A stretch of DNA of 19,820 bases, taken from positions 1-19,820 of the forward strand of contig CAZNRY010000066.1 in NCBI GenBank assembly GCA_964575675.1, in the 5' to 3' direction. Below are positions 1-7,146 of this stretch, piece after piece. The stretch's first letter is position 1, and each line of letters begins with the position of its first letter. The notes under the pieces were generated by a model. It was not told the origin of the DNA. It ran no database searches and saw nothing but the letters and a program-made list of their open reading frames with translations. The stretch comes from CAZNRY01 sp964575675 (GTDB lineage: Bacteria > Eisenbacteria > RBG-16-71-46 > CAIMUX01 > VGJL01). Both the position numbers and the translations under genes were made by a program.

Positions 1-305
1 AGATCGAGAAGGAATGGGTCCAGAAGGTCGCGCTGGACGCCGAGCTGATCCTCGATCTCGCCCGCGCTGCGCAGACGGATGATGTGACGCAGACGGTCGA
101 TTACGAGAGGGTCTATCGCAGGATTCGCGAGGTCGCCCATGCCCGCAAGTTCCACCTGATCGAGTCGCTCGCGGGCGAGATCGCCGAGATGATCGTCTCG
201 GAATTCGACGTCGATCGGGTGATCGTTCGGGTTCGCAAGATGAACCTCCCCTTCGATGCCAATCTCAGCTGCGTCGAGGTCGAGCTGGAGAGAAGACGGA
301 AGTGA
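1..305 (+). CDS. folB: Dihydroneopterin aldolase, 3' part (5' end outside window)
   Basis: The reading frame is open from base 3 and ends at TGA 303-305, so about the last 100 residues are visible and the start lies outside the window. FolB converts 7,8-dihydroneopterin to 6-hydroxymethyl-7,8-dihydropterin plus glycolaldehyde in folate synthesis, in the cytoplasm. The visible part matches the family in order: a beta strand with KVALDAEL, then a TVDYERVYRRI helix entry, HLIESLAGEIAEMI (family pattern LVE-LAE-IA), and DRVIVRVRKMNLP with the conserved late lysine. Full-length FolB is about 120 residues, so only the first 15-25 are missing. The next gene, folK, encodes the next enzyme of the pathway and starts inside this stop codon (GTGA overlap at 302-305). 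This supports the assignment and suggests translational coupling. Confidence 0.88.
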   Translation, partial: IEKEWVQKVALDAELILDLARAAQTDDVTQTVDYERVYRRIREVAHARKFHLIESLAGEIAEMIVSEFDVDRVIVRVRKMNLPFDANLSCVEVELERRRK

Positions 306-850
306 GGGCGTTCGTCGGACTCGGGGGGAACCTTGGCGACCGCGCCGGCGTTCTCTCCGCCGCGGCGGCCGCCCTTCGCGATGCCGCCCAACCCGGCTCT
401 TTCCGCGCGAGCCACCTCTACGAGACCCGCCCGTGGGGGATGGCGGATCAGCCCGATTTCCTGAACGCCGTGGTCTCGTTCGATACCTCCCTGGATCCCA
501 CGGACCTCCTCGCCTTCCTTGAGGGCATCGAGACCCGATTTTGTCGCGTGCGGTGCGAGCGTTGGGGTCCCCGAATCCTCGATCTCGATCTCTTGGATCT
601 CGGAGGGACCGTGCTTTCGACCGGGGAACTGACCCTGCCCCACCCTCGAATCGAGGAAAGGGGCTTCGTTCTGGTCCCCCTCTGCGAGATCGAGCCCGGT
701 TGGCGGGACCCGTTGACAGGGAGGACGGCCGTCGAGATGCTGGAGCGCCTGGACCCGGACCCAACCGAGGTCCGGCCCGCGGGGCGTTTGTCAATGGGGG
801 AGGGAACGACTCTTGCCGACGCGTCAAGACCCGCACTTCCTCGCCATTGA
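302..850 (+). CDS. folK: 2-amino-4-hydroxy-6-hydroxymethyldihydropteridine diphosphokinase (HPPK)
   Basis: This 182-residue protein transfers pyrophosphate from ATP to 6-hydroxymethyl-7,8-dihydropterin, the step after FolB. Family hallmarks are easily seen: GLGGNLGDR near the N-terminus, SHLYETRPWGMADQPDFLNAVV around residues 38-59, the signature RWGPRILDLDLL around residues 87-98, and LPHPRIEERGFVLVPL around 112-127. The GTG start at 302 overlaps the folB stop. The family is usually about 160 residues. The extra C-terminal tail here (after EMLERLDPDP) is unremarkable in sequence, and its last 12 codons plus the stop overlap the start of the deoxynucleoside kinase gene. The tail may therefore exist only because of the overlap. 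The folB-folK pair makes the identification secure. Confidence 0.93.
   Translation: MRAFVGLGGNLGDRAGVLSAAAAALRDAAQPGSFRASHLYETRPWGMADQPDFLNAVVSFDTSLDPTDLLAFLEGIETRFCRVRCERWGPRILDLDLLDLGGTVLSTGELTLPHPRIEERGFVLVPLCEIEPGWRDPLTGRTAVEMLERLDPDPTEVRPAGRLSMGEGTTLADASRPALPRH
796..805 (+). promoter_or_regulatory. Shine-Dalgarno site deciding the TTG start at 813
   Basis: The run GGGGGAGGGA lies inside the folK 3' coding region. Its GGAGG core (799-803) is nine bases upstream of TTG 813. No ATG or GTG in the kinase frame lies between the upstream stop and the P-loop, so this site makes TTG the likely start. Confidence 0.6.
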
Positions 851-1466
851 GGGGGTCATCGGGGTCGGCAAAAGCACGCTGGCCCGCCGGATCGCCGAAC
901 AGACCGGGGCGCGCCTCGTCCTGGAAGAGGTTGAAGAGAATCCGTTCCTCGAGTCGTTCTATCGGGACCGCAAGCGCCATGCGTTCTCATGCCAGCTCTT
1001 CTTCCTGCTCTCGCGATTCCGCCAGCAGCGCGTGCTGAGCCAGCCCGATCTCTTCGAGAGTCGGATCGTCTGCGACTACATCTTCCGGAAGGACAAGATC
1101 TTCGCGACCCTGAATCTGAGCGAGGATGAACTGACGCTCTACGATCAGATCCTGCCGCTGCTCGAGCGCGAGCTCCCGCGCCCCGACCGTGTGGTCTATC
1201 TCCAGGCGAGCCTCGAGACCCTCATGCGCCGGATCGAGCGGCGGGGACGCCACTTCGAGAAGGGCATCGACCCCGCCTATCTGCAGGAGCTCGGCGAAGC
1301 CTACAACCACTTCTTCTTCCACTACGAGGATGCTCCGCTGCTCGTGGTCAACACCGATGCGATCGATTTCGTCGCCAGCCCCGAGGACTTCGAGGATCTC
1401 GTGGAGCGGATCCACGGGCACGACTCGGGCACCCTTTACTACAATCCAATGGGGGCGCAGTCATGA
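813..1466 (+). CDS. Deoxynucleoside kinase (dGK/dCK family)
   Basis: This 217-residue cytoplasmic kinase of the dNK fold should phosphorylate deoxynucleosides for dNTP salvage. The Walker A P-loop GVIGVGKST is at residues 14-22, just after the first strand (FLAIEG). A LEEVEENPFLESFY segment (about 37-50) carries the family's catalytic glutamate region. FESRIVCDYIFRKDKIFA (about 81-98) corresponds to the ERS/DRY region. The LID arginine motif RRIERRGRHFE is at 139-149. Length matches bacterial dGK/dCK proteins. The start is TTG at 813, supported by a strong Shine-Dalgarno site within folK, giving a 38-base overlap with folK in another frame. The end overlaps panB by ATGA (1463-1466). Substrate preference (dA, dG or dC) cannot be read from sequence. 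Confidence 0.88.
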   Translation: MPTRQDPHFLAIEGVIGVGKSTLARRIAEQTGARLVLEEVEENPFLESFYRDRKRHAFSCQLFFLLSRFRQQRVLSQPDLFESRIVCDYIFRKDKIFATLNLSEDELTLYDQILPLLERELPRPDRVVYLQASLETLMRRIERRGRHFEKGIDPAYLQELGEAYNHFFFHYEDAPLLVVNTDAIDFVASPEDFEDLVERIHGHDSGTLYYNPMGAQS

Positions 1467-2278
1467 GCGAACTGGCCAAGACCACCGCGCGCGAGATCCG
1501 GGCTCGAAAGGGCGGAAGGAAGATCAGCGTTCTGACCTGCTACGACTTCCCGACGGCCCGGATCCTGGACCGTTGCGGGATCGATCTCCTCCTTGTGGGC
1601 GATAGCCTGGGCAACGTCGTTCTGGGCTACCCGAACACGATCCCGGTAACGATCGAGGAGATGATCCATCACGCGCGCGCCGTGATGCGTGCCGCCCCAC
1701 GGGCACTGGTGGTCGTCGACATGCCTTTCGGCTCTTTCCAGGTGAGTGCCGAGAGGGCCGTGGAGTCGTGTATCCGCGTGATTAAGGAGACGGGCGCGGA
1801 TGCCGTGAAGCTTGAGGGGGGCGCGCGCAATCACGAGGCGATCCGCACCCTGACCGATGCCGGCGTGCCGGTGATGGGCCACCTGGGCCTCACCCCGCAA
1901 TCCGTGCTGCAGCTCGGCGGGTTTCACGTGCAGGGGCGCGGCGCCGGAGGAGACCGATTGCTCGAGGAGGCGAAGGGTTTGGAGGCAAGCGGCTGTTTCT
2001 CGATCGTCCTCGAGAGCGTCCCGGCCAAGCTCGCCGGCCGGATCACCGCGGGCATCGGGATCCCGACGATTGGAATCGGGGCCGGCCCCGAGTGCGACGG
2101 CCAGGTCCTCGTCCTCCACGACATGCTCGGGCTTTATGAGGAGTTCCGCCCGCGCTTCGTCAAGCGTTTCGCGGAGCTCGCAGGAGTGATCGAGACGGCC
2201 GTCGGCGCTTACCGTCATGAGGTCGAGGGAGGGACGTTCCCTGGTCCCGAGCATTCCTTCGGCGAGGGGAAGGCGTGA
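1463..2278 (+). CDS. panB: 3-methyl-2-oxobutanoate hydroxymethyltransferase
   Basis: PanB transfers a hydroxymethyl group from 5,10-methylene-THF to alpha-ketoisovalerate to give ketopantoate, the first step of pantothenate synthesis. The 271-residue length is typical. Conserved segments are VLTCYDFPTARI, VGDSLGNVVLGY with metal ligand D47, VVVDMPFGSFQ with D86, VKLEGG with E118, VMGHLGLTPQS, and SIVLESVP with the probable catalytic E184. IGIGAGPECDGQVLVLHDMLG also matches. It uses folate-derived one-carbon units, so placement after folB/folK makes metabolic sense. The ATG start overlaps the kinase stop (ATGA), and the stop overlaps the panC GTG start (GTGA, 2275-2278). Confidence 0.97.
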   Translation: MSELAKTTAREIRARKGGRKISVLTCYDFPTARILDRCGIDLLLVGDSLGNVVLGYPNTIPVTIEEMIHHARAVMRAAPRALVVVDMPFGSFQVSAERAVESCIRVIKETGADAVKLEGGARNHEAIRTLTDAGVPVMGHLGLTPQSVLQLGGFHVQGRGAGGDRLLEEAKGLEASGCFSIVLESVPAKLAGRITAGIGIPTIGIGAGPECDGQVLVLHDMLGLYEEFRPRFVKRFAELAGVIETAVGAYRHEVEGGTFPGPEHSFGEGKA

Positions 2279-3171
2279 CCGGATCGCCAGCGGCCGCCGC
2301 TCGGGGAAGCGTGATGCGGACCGCGCGAACCCCCGGGGCCGTGCGAGCGCTCGTCCGCGGGTGGCGCTCGGCGGGGCAGACCGTCGGATTCGTCCCGACC
2401 ATGGGTGCGCTGCACGTTGGGCACGAATCGCTTCTTCTGCGCGCCCGCCGGGAGTGCGATCGGGTCGTGGCGAGCATCTTCGTCAACCCGCTGCAGTTCG
2501 GGCCGAACGAGGACTACACGCGATACCCACGCCCGATTCGACGCGATCTCGCGATCCTGCGCGCCGCGGGCAGCGATGTTCTCTACCTTCCCGATGCGCG
2601 CAGGCTCTACCCGCCCGACTACGAGACCAGGGTGAGCGTGCTGCGCCTTCGCGAGCCGCTCGACGGCGCATCGCGTCCCGGACACTTCGACGGCGTGGCG
2701 ACCGTGGTGGCCAAACTCCTGATCGGGGTCGAGCCCGATCGCCTCTACCTGGGGCAGAAGGACGCCCAGCAGGCCGTTGTCCTCCGACGCCTCGTCCGCG
2801 ATCTTGACTTCGCCGTGCGGGTCGTCGTCTGCCCGACCATCCGCGAACGCGACGGGCTCGCGACCTCGAGCCGCAACGCCTGCCTCTCGCCCGCCGAGCG
2901 CGCCTGGGCCCCGATCCTCTACGCGGTCCTACGCGATGCGGCCGCCCGGGTCCGGTCCGGAGAGATCGGCGACCCGCGTCGGGCGGAGGCGTTGATGCGC
3001 CGCCGCCTCTCCGCCGGGCCGGGACATCTTGATTACGCGGCCGCCGTCGACAGCGAGAACCTGGGTCCGGCCGCGCCCGGCCGTCCTTGGCTTCTGGCCG
3101 TGGCCTACCGCCTTTCGTCCGCCCGCCTGATCGACAACGTGATCGCGCGGCCGCGCAGGGGGGGGCTGTGA
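2275..3171 (+). CDS. panC: Pantoate--beta-alanine ligase (pantothenate synthetase)
   Basis: PanC condenses pantoate and beta-alanine through a pantoyl-adenylate using ATP, completing pantothenate. Seen in order: FVPTMGALHVGHESLL with the HxGH nucleotide motif (H47, H50), SIFVNPLQFGPNEDYTRYPR, the LYLGQKDAQQ segment, and the signature RERDGLATSSRNACLSPAER. The called GTG start overlaps the panB stop and is preceded by a strong purine-rich site (GAGGGGAAGG). This gives 298 residues with a 13-residue N-terminal extension. An internal GTG-ATG pair at 2311/2314 would give a start (MRTARTPGAVRAL) closer to the family norm and cannot be excluded. The 3' end overlaps the next gene by GTGA. Confidence 0.96.
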   Translation: MTGSPAAAARGSVMRTARTPGAVRALVRGWRSAGQTVGFVPTMGALHVGHESLLLRARRECDRVVASIFVNPLQFGPNEDYTRYPRPIRRDLAILRAAGSDVLYLPDARRLYPPDYETRVSVLRLREPLDGASRPGHFDGVATVVAKLLIGVEPDRLYLGQKDAQQAVVLRRLVRDLDFAVRVVVCPTIRERDGLATSSRNACLSPAERAWAPILYAVLRDAAARVRSGEIGDPRRAEALMRRRLSAGPGHLDYAAAVDSENLGPAAPGRPWLLAVAYRLSSARLIDNVIARPRRGGL

Positions 3172-4328
3172 CCTGGCGAATCGTGGTTCTCGCCGCCGGG
3201 CAGGGGACCCGCATGAACTCCGACCTCGCGAAGGTCCTGCACCCGCTCGCGGGACGGACCCTGCTCGACCACGTCTTGTCCACGGCCCTGCGACTTCCCG
3301 TCGAGAAAATCGCGGTCATCGTCGGCCACCAGCACGAGCTCGTGCGCTCGACGCATGCCGGCCGGGACGTCGAGTTCATCCTGCAGGAGCCGCAGCGCGG
3401 AACGGGGCATGCCGTCCAGCAGGCCGAGGCGTTCCTCCGGGGTCATGAGGGATCGACCCTCATCCTCTACGGGGACGTTCCGCTGCTTCGCCGCTCGACC
3501 CTGCTCGAGCTGATGGAGGAGCATCGCCATTCGGGCGACGCCGTGACGGTCCTGACCGCGCGCGTGGGCGACCCGTCGGGGTACGGGCGGATCGTCCGCG
3601 ATGCACGAGGACGAATGGCGGCGATCGTCGAGGACCGGGATCTCGAGCCGGCCCAGAAGGCGATCGACGAGATCAACTCGGGGATCTATGCGTACCGCAC
3701 CGGATCTCTTCTCGACTCTCTCCGCGATCTCAAGGACGACAACCGGCAGAAGGAGCTCTATCTGACCGACACGGTCTTGCTCCTGCGACAGCGCGGCCTC
3801 GGCGCGGGGACGTACACTCTCGCTGATCCCCTCGAGATCTCGGGCATCAACACGCCCGAGCAGCTCTCGGATGCCGGGGCGGTCCTCGATGCGCGCGTCC
3901 AGAATGGGACGGAGGATTGCGCGGTCTGCGCCATGGCGGAGGGACCGGGCGTTTTCCCCGTCCTTCTCAGGGGGGAGTGCTCGTTCCTCGCCGTCGCGCC
4001 GCAGCCGTACAACTCGGGGCAGTTGACCGTCCATCCCCTCAGGCACATGCTCCGCCATGCGGACCTCGATGGGCGGGAGCGGGAGGACCTCTGGGGGGTC
4101 GCGCGGGCCGCGGCATCGGCCGTCCACGAGATCTATGGGCCCCAGGGGATGACAATCGGCTACGGCGCGGGCCGGCCCGGCGAACATCTCGCCCTGCAGA
4201 TCATCCCGCGCTGGTCGGGCGACACGAATTTCATGCCGCTGCTGGCCGAAACGAGGTTGCTTCCCGAGCTGCTCCGGCGGACCTTCGAGAGGGTCCGCGG
4301 GCGGCTCGACGCGGAAGGGAGGTCCTGA
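3168..4328 (+). CDS. GlmU-type nucleotidyltransferase fused to a degenerate HIT domain
   Basis: This 386-residue protein starts at GTG 3168, overlapping the panC stop. Residues 1-240 are a GlmU-like uridylyltransferase domain (GlcNAc-1-P + UTP to UDP-GlcNAc). It has LAAGQGTRM at 8-16, DLAKVLHPLAG with the conserved lysine K22, QEPQRGTGHAVQQA, YGDVPL with metal-ligand D103, GYGRIVRD, EINSGIYAY, KELYLTDTV and ISGIN with N228, so its catalytic residues look intact. The expected left-handed beta-helix acetyltransferase domain is absent. Residues 249-377 instead form a HIT domain: CAVC (251-254), QPYNSGQLTVHPLRH, then the triad region followed by IIPRWSGDTNFMPLLAETRLLPELL, typical of Ap4A-phosphorylase-like HIT proteins. 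The triad reads H340-A342-Q344, so the nucleophilic middle histidine is missing. The HIT half is probably non-catalytic. The true product of the first half could also be another NDP-sugar. Confidence 0.88.
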   Translation: MTWRIVVLAAGQGTRMNSDLAKVLHPLAGRTLLDHVLSTALRLPVEKIAVIVGHQHELVRSTHAGRDVEFILQEPQRGTGHAVQQAEAFLRGHEGSTLILYGDVPLLRRSTLLELMEEHRHSGDAVTVLTARVGDPSGYGRIVRDARGRMAAIVEDRDLEPAQKAIDEINSGIYAYRTGSLLDSLRDLKDDNRQKELYLTDTVLLLRQRGLGAGTYTLADPLEISGINTPEQLSDAGAVLDARVQNGTEDCAVCAMAEGPGVFPVLLRGECSFLAVAPQPYNSGQLTVHPLRHMLRHADLDGREREDLWGVARAAASAVHEIYGPQGMTIGYGAGRPGEHLALQIIPRWSGDTNFMPLLAETRLLPELLRRTFERVRGRLDAEGRS

Positions 4329-4846
4329 TGAAACGGCGCGCGCGGAAGTCGAAGTCGAAAAGCCGCAGATCGAGCCCGGGGCGTTCCCGGATGCTGATCA
4401 CGCTATTGCTCTTCGCCGTGATCGGTTTCTTCGGCTTCAGCATCTACCTCGGGTATGCATCGTCCCGGGGCGCGACGGGCCACTCCGAGCGGACCGCCCG
4501 CAGCGCCTCTCTCGTCCTGCCCGAGCGCGCGGTCCCGACGCACGGTTCGCCGACGCTCGTGATCGAGAATGGATGCGGCCGCCCCGGGTTGGGCGCGAAG
4601 GCGGAGCGGTGGCTCCGGATGCAGGGCTTCGACGTCTTCGAGACCCGGAACGCGGACCAGAGAGACTACCCGCAGACGGTGATCGTCGCGCGTTCCAGCC
4701 GAACCGAAGCGGCCCAGGCGGTCCTAGACCGCCTGCAGCGGACGCTGGGGATCGGGCTTCTGATCCAGCAGAGGGTCTCCATCCCGGAGGCGGACGTTCT
4801 TCTGATCCTCGGCAGGGACTTCCCCGATTCCCTGCCGGTCTTCTAG
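4328..4846 (+). CDS. Single-pass membrane protein with LytR_C domain
   Basis: This 172-residue protein starts at ATG 4328, overlapping the previous stop (TGATG). The N-terminus is very basic (KRRARKSKSKSRRSS). A transmembrane segment follows at about residues 22-43, then a short linker, then a LytR_C-type domain at about 76-167. That domain shows LVIENGCGRPGLGAKAERWLRMQGFDV, the N-A-D-x-x-D-Y pattern (NADQRDYPQTVIV) and ADVLLILGRDF at the end. Basic N-terminus plus one helix implies the domain lies outside the cytoplasmic membrane. LytR_C domains are found at the end of LytR-CpsA-Psr wall-polymer ligases and as stand-alone membrane proteins. Their biochemical role is unclear, so an envelope function is inferred only. 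No LCP catalytic domain is present. Confidence 0.8.
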   Translation: MKRRARKSKSKSRRSSPGRSRMLITLLLFAVIGFFGFSIYLGYASSRGATGHSERTARSASLVLPERAVPTHGSPTLVIENGCGRPGLGAKAERWLRMQGFDVFETRNADQRDYPQTVIVARSSRTEAAQAVLDRLQRTLGIGLLIQQRVSIPEADVLLILGRDFPDSLPVF

Positions 4847-4893
4847 GATGGTCTTGATCCGCGGGGCGGCTTCCGTCTCGGGAAGGGAATGAA

Positions 4894-5079
4894 ATGCCGA
4901 ACATCGGTTTTCGCGAAATCCTGGTCATCCTCCTGATCGTCGTCATCCTCTTCGGGGCCCGGCGCATCCCCGAGCTCGCCCGAGCTCTCGGCAAGGGGAT
5001 CAATGAGTTCAAGGGCGGGCTGAAGGGCGAGCCGCCGTCGGACGAGGAGAAGAAAAAGACCGAAGAACCAAAGAGCTAG
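4894..5079 (+). CDS. tatA: Twin-arginine translocase TatA/TatE family subunit
   Basis: This 61-residue protein has the complete TatA layout: a short periplasmic N-terminus, a hydrophobic helix at residues 7-20 (ILVILLIVVILFG) with a polar glutamate at position 8, the FG hinge at 20-21, an amphipathic helix RRIPELARALGKGINEFKGGLKG, and a short charged tail. TatA oligomerises with TatBC to form the passage for folded proteins across the cytoplasmic membrane. The ATG at 4894 is preceded by a purine-rich GGGAAGGGAA. It lies 47 bases after the LytR_C gene in the same direction, so it is probably the last gene of the operon. No tatC is present here. TatA and TatE cannot be separated by sequence alone. 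It converges on the next gene with only 14 bases between stops. Confidence 0.93.
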   Translation: MPNIGFREILVILLIVVILFGARRIPELARALGKGINEFKGGLKGEPPSDEEKKKTEEPKS

Positions 5080-5093
5080 ACTCGTCCGGCTGC

Positions 5094-6419
5094 CTAAGAG
5101 AAACGGCCCTCAGAGCGGGCCCGTGCGCCCGCTAGGCCGGCGCCCTGTCCGTCTTGCCCACCGAGACACCGCCCCACGATCCAGATGAACAGCGCCAGGG
5201 TCGGGAGCGCCTTGCTCGCGTGGTGGATCAAGTTCAGCACCCCCGTGATCGTGTGATCCGGCCCGGCGAACAGCGCATGGGGCGTCGGCGCCGCCAGCAG
5301 CAAACCCATCCAGAGAACGAAGCGCGAGCGGTACTCGAGCGCAATCGCCGTGATGACCGGCAGCAGCATCACGTAGTGGTACTCCCAGACATCCTTGAAG
5401 ATCAAAAAGAAGCAGAGGACCCAGAGCCCGATCTGTAGGTCGAGCGGGATCTTCCGGCCATGCCGCAGGACGACCCACAGCGCGACCGCGAAGATGAGGA
5501 ATCCGCTCGCGAGGACCGGGATGTTGCCCCAGGAGACATCGTGGCCGCCGAGGGCGATGCGCCTTCCTGCTAGATCTGCCGGCAGCGTCCATCCCAGCAG
5601 GCGGATCAACGCCGAGGCCCCGAGTGTTCCGCCATGGATGTTCGGCGGCAGCGGGCGGAGGTTCAGGAGCAGGAACTGCTCGATGTCCGAGGGGTGGGCG
5701 ATCCAGTACGGCGTGCAGGCCAGAAGGACGACGCCGGCGCACAGAAAGACGGGACGGTACTGTCTGCGTCGGAAGTAGCTGATCGCGAATAGGACCGTGT
5801 AGCTCTTGAGGACGACCGAGCAGGCCCAGGCCCAGAAGGAGAGTGTGCGCGCGGTCGATCCGCCGTCTGTGATCCACCCGTCTCGTCCGGCCGCGCGGTC
5901 CTCTGTTGCGCGGCGCAGCATGATCCACAGGAAGAGGGCCATCAGGAACGAAAACTGCCCCATCCACTGCTCGAGGTAGAAGGGGAAGAACCCGAGCCAG
6001 AGCCCCGCATGGAGTCTTCTCTCGCGCGCCGGGTAGCTCTCGAGCCGGAGGATTGATCGAAGGATCAGCCCAAGCATCAGCTCCGTCAGGACCACCCATA
6101 GGACGTACCCCGCCATGGGGGACATGATCAGGGTCGTAAGGGCGGAGAAATAGGCGGTCGGGGGAAGGTAGCGGAAGAAGTAGAAGTACGGAACGCGCCT
6201 CGCCGCGTCGCCCGGGTCTTCGAAACCGCTGTAGATGCTCCGGCCGTGCACCAGATCCTCGCCGGCCGTGTAGATCCCAAAGTAGTCGGCCGCCTGGCCG
6301 AAGGAACGCTCCGCCTCCGCGAAAAGCGGGTTCAGGTACTGGCCGAAGAGCGAGCCGATGAAGAGGATGTGCAGGACGATTCCGGCGAGAAGCACGGCCC
6401 GCCCATCGCGGAGATTCAC
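5094..6419 (-). CDS. GT87-type (DUF2029) membrane glycosyltransferase
   Basis: This 441-residue polytopic membrane protein has roughly ten or more hydrophobic helices. I chose the GTG start at 6419 because it overlaps the methyltransferase stop (GTGA) and sits directly before the first helix (AVLLAGIVLHILFIG). An in-frame extension further upstream would run deep into the methyltransferase gene. The segment AADYFGIYTAGEDLVHGRSIY, with an early acidic residue in the first extracytoplasmic loop and a later YFRYLPPTAYF, is characteristic of GT87-like enzymes. These use polyprenyl-phosphate-linked sugars (mannosyltransferases in Actinobacteria). Donor and acceptor here are unknown. As the last gene of a four-gene cassette with an aminotransferase, radical SAM protein and methyltransferase, it probably adds a sugar to a lipid carrier or surface glycan. 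Confidence 0.75.
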   Translation of the reverse strand: MNLRDGRAVLLAGIVLHILFIGSLFGQYLNPLFAEAERSFGQAADYFGIYTAGEDLVHGRSIYSGFEDPGDAARRVPYFYFFRYLPPTAYFSALTTLIMSPMAGYVLWVVLTELMLGLILRSILRLESYPARERRLHAGLWLGFFPFYLEQWMGQFSFLMALFLWIMLRRATEDRAAGRDGWITDGGSTARTLSFWAWACSVVLKSYTVLFAISYFRRRQYRPVFLCAGVVLLACTPYWIAHPSDIEQFLLLNLRPLPPNIHGGTLGASALIRLLGWTLPADLAGRRIALGGHDVSWGNIPVLASGFLIFAVALWVVLRHGRKIPLDLQIGLWVLCFFLIFKDVWEYHYVMLLPVITAIALEYRSRFVLWMGLLLAAPTPHALFAGPDHTITGVLNLIHHASKALPTLALFIWIVGRCLGGQDGQGAGLAGARARSEGRFS

Positions 6420-7123
6420 CGCGTCGATTCCTCTCGGGGGTCCCGTCGACCCTTCCCGGTCTCCGGCGCGCGGCCGACGGCGAGGTAGTTCCACGTCTCC
6501 GTCGTATCGGAGTAGACGCGATCCATCAGCCATCCAAGCGCCTGAACGATGAAGTAGAGCGGCTTCACGACGAGCTGCCCCCCCCATCGATCGAAGTGGG
6601 CGAGGAAGTAACAGAATCGCGCCGCGGCGGTCACGAAGTAGCCTGCCATCGGTCTGACCTCGACGATCTCAAACCCCGCCTTCCCGAGCAGGTGCTCGAG
6701 TCCGTACTGAGTGTAGCGATAGTAGTCATGCGGCTGCTCGTGGACGTTCCAGATGTGGGGCGCCGTTAGGATCAAGTAGCCGCCTGGCCGCAGGACGCGG
6801 CGGATTTCCTTCAGCATGTCGAGCGGCTCCGGGACGTGCTCCAATACTTGCAGGGAGAGCACGGTGTCGATCGACTCCGAGCGGATGGGCAGGACAAGGG
6901 CGCTGCCGAAGACCTCTATCCGCTTGTTCAGATGAAGGGACCGCGGATGATCGAGTCCGAAGATTCGAACCCCGTCCCGTTCAAACAGGGAGCGCAACGG
7001 CATCTCGCCGCAGCCGACGTCGAGGACCCGGCCGTGCGCGAGATGGGCGACGCTCCCGACGTGCCGGCGCCCAATCCGCCAGACGAGCCAGTTCTTCGAC
7101 AAGAGCCCAAAGGGATCGCTCAT
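6416..7123 (-). CDS. Class I SAM-dependent methyltransferase
   Basis: This 235-residue protein is of the UbiE/COQ5-like class. Motif I is RVLDVGCGE at residues 32-40, followed by GLDHP (motif II region), an acidic SIDTVLSLQVLEHVPEP segment (85-100) that marks the SAM pocket and motif post-II, and LRPGGYLILTAPH (111-123). The HEQPHDYYRYTQYGLEHLLGKAGFEI block is common in methyltransferases of polysaccharide clusters. ATG 7123 is preceded by a GTGAGG Shine-Dalgarno. An open frame continues upstream but is antisense-like and would enter the radical SAM gene. A hydrophobic stretch near 187-200 may associate with the membrane. The gene lies 23 bases after the radical SAM gene and overlaps the GT87 start. 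The substrate is not identifiable; a lipid-linked or free sugar is plausible from context. Confidence 0.83.
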   Translation of the reverse strand: MSDPFGLLSKNWLVWRIGRRHVGSVAHLAHGRVLDVGCGEMPLRSLFERDGVRIFGLDHPRSLHLNKRIEVFGSALVLPIRSESIDTVLSLQVLEHVPEPLDMLKEIRRVLRPGGYLILTAPHIWNVHEQPHDYYRYTQYGLEHLLGKAGFEIVEVRPMAGYFVTAAARFCYFLAHFDRWGGQLVVKPLYFIVQALGWLMDRVYSDTTETWNYLAVGRAPETGKGRRDPREESTR

Positions 7124-7146
7124 GACAACGGCCTCACCGCGGTTGC

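Noticed and set aside
1439..2254. Long minus-strand open frame (271 codons) opposite panB
   Set aside because: It mirrors panB almost exactly and has no family features. High-GC codon bias on the real strand opens such antisense frames.
2311..2316. GTG-ATG pair as the panC start
   Set aside because: Family length favours it slightly, but GTG 2275 has a stronger Shine-Dalgarno site and the operon's usual start-stop overlap, so it is kept only as an alternative.
3105..4187. 360-codon minus-strand open frame opposite the GlmU-HIT gene
   Set aside because: Shadow of the coding strand; composition is typical of antisense translation.
5114..5133. AGCGGGC/GCCCGCT hairpin after tatA as a terminator
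   Set aside because: It lies inside the 3' coding end of the GT87 gene and has no T-tract on either strand.
6420..6587. N-terminal extension of the GT87 gene upstream of 6419
   Set aside because: It would overlap the methyltransferase gene by about 170 bases with low-complexity sequence. GTG 6419 with a GTGA overlap fits the cassette.
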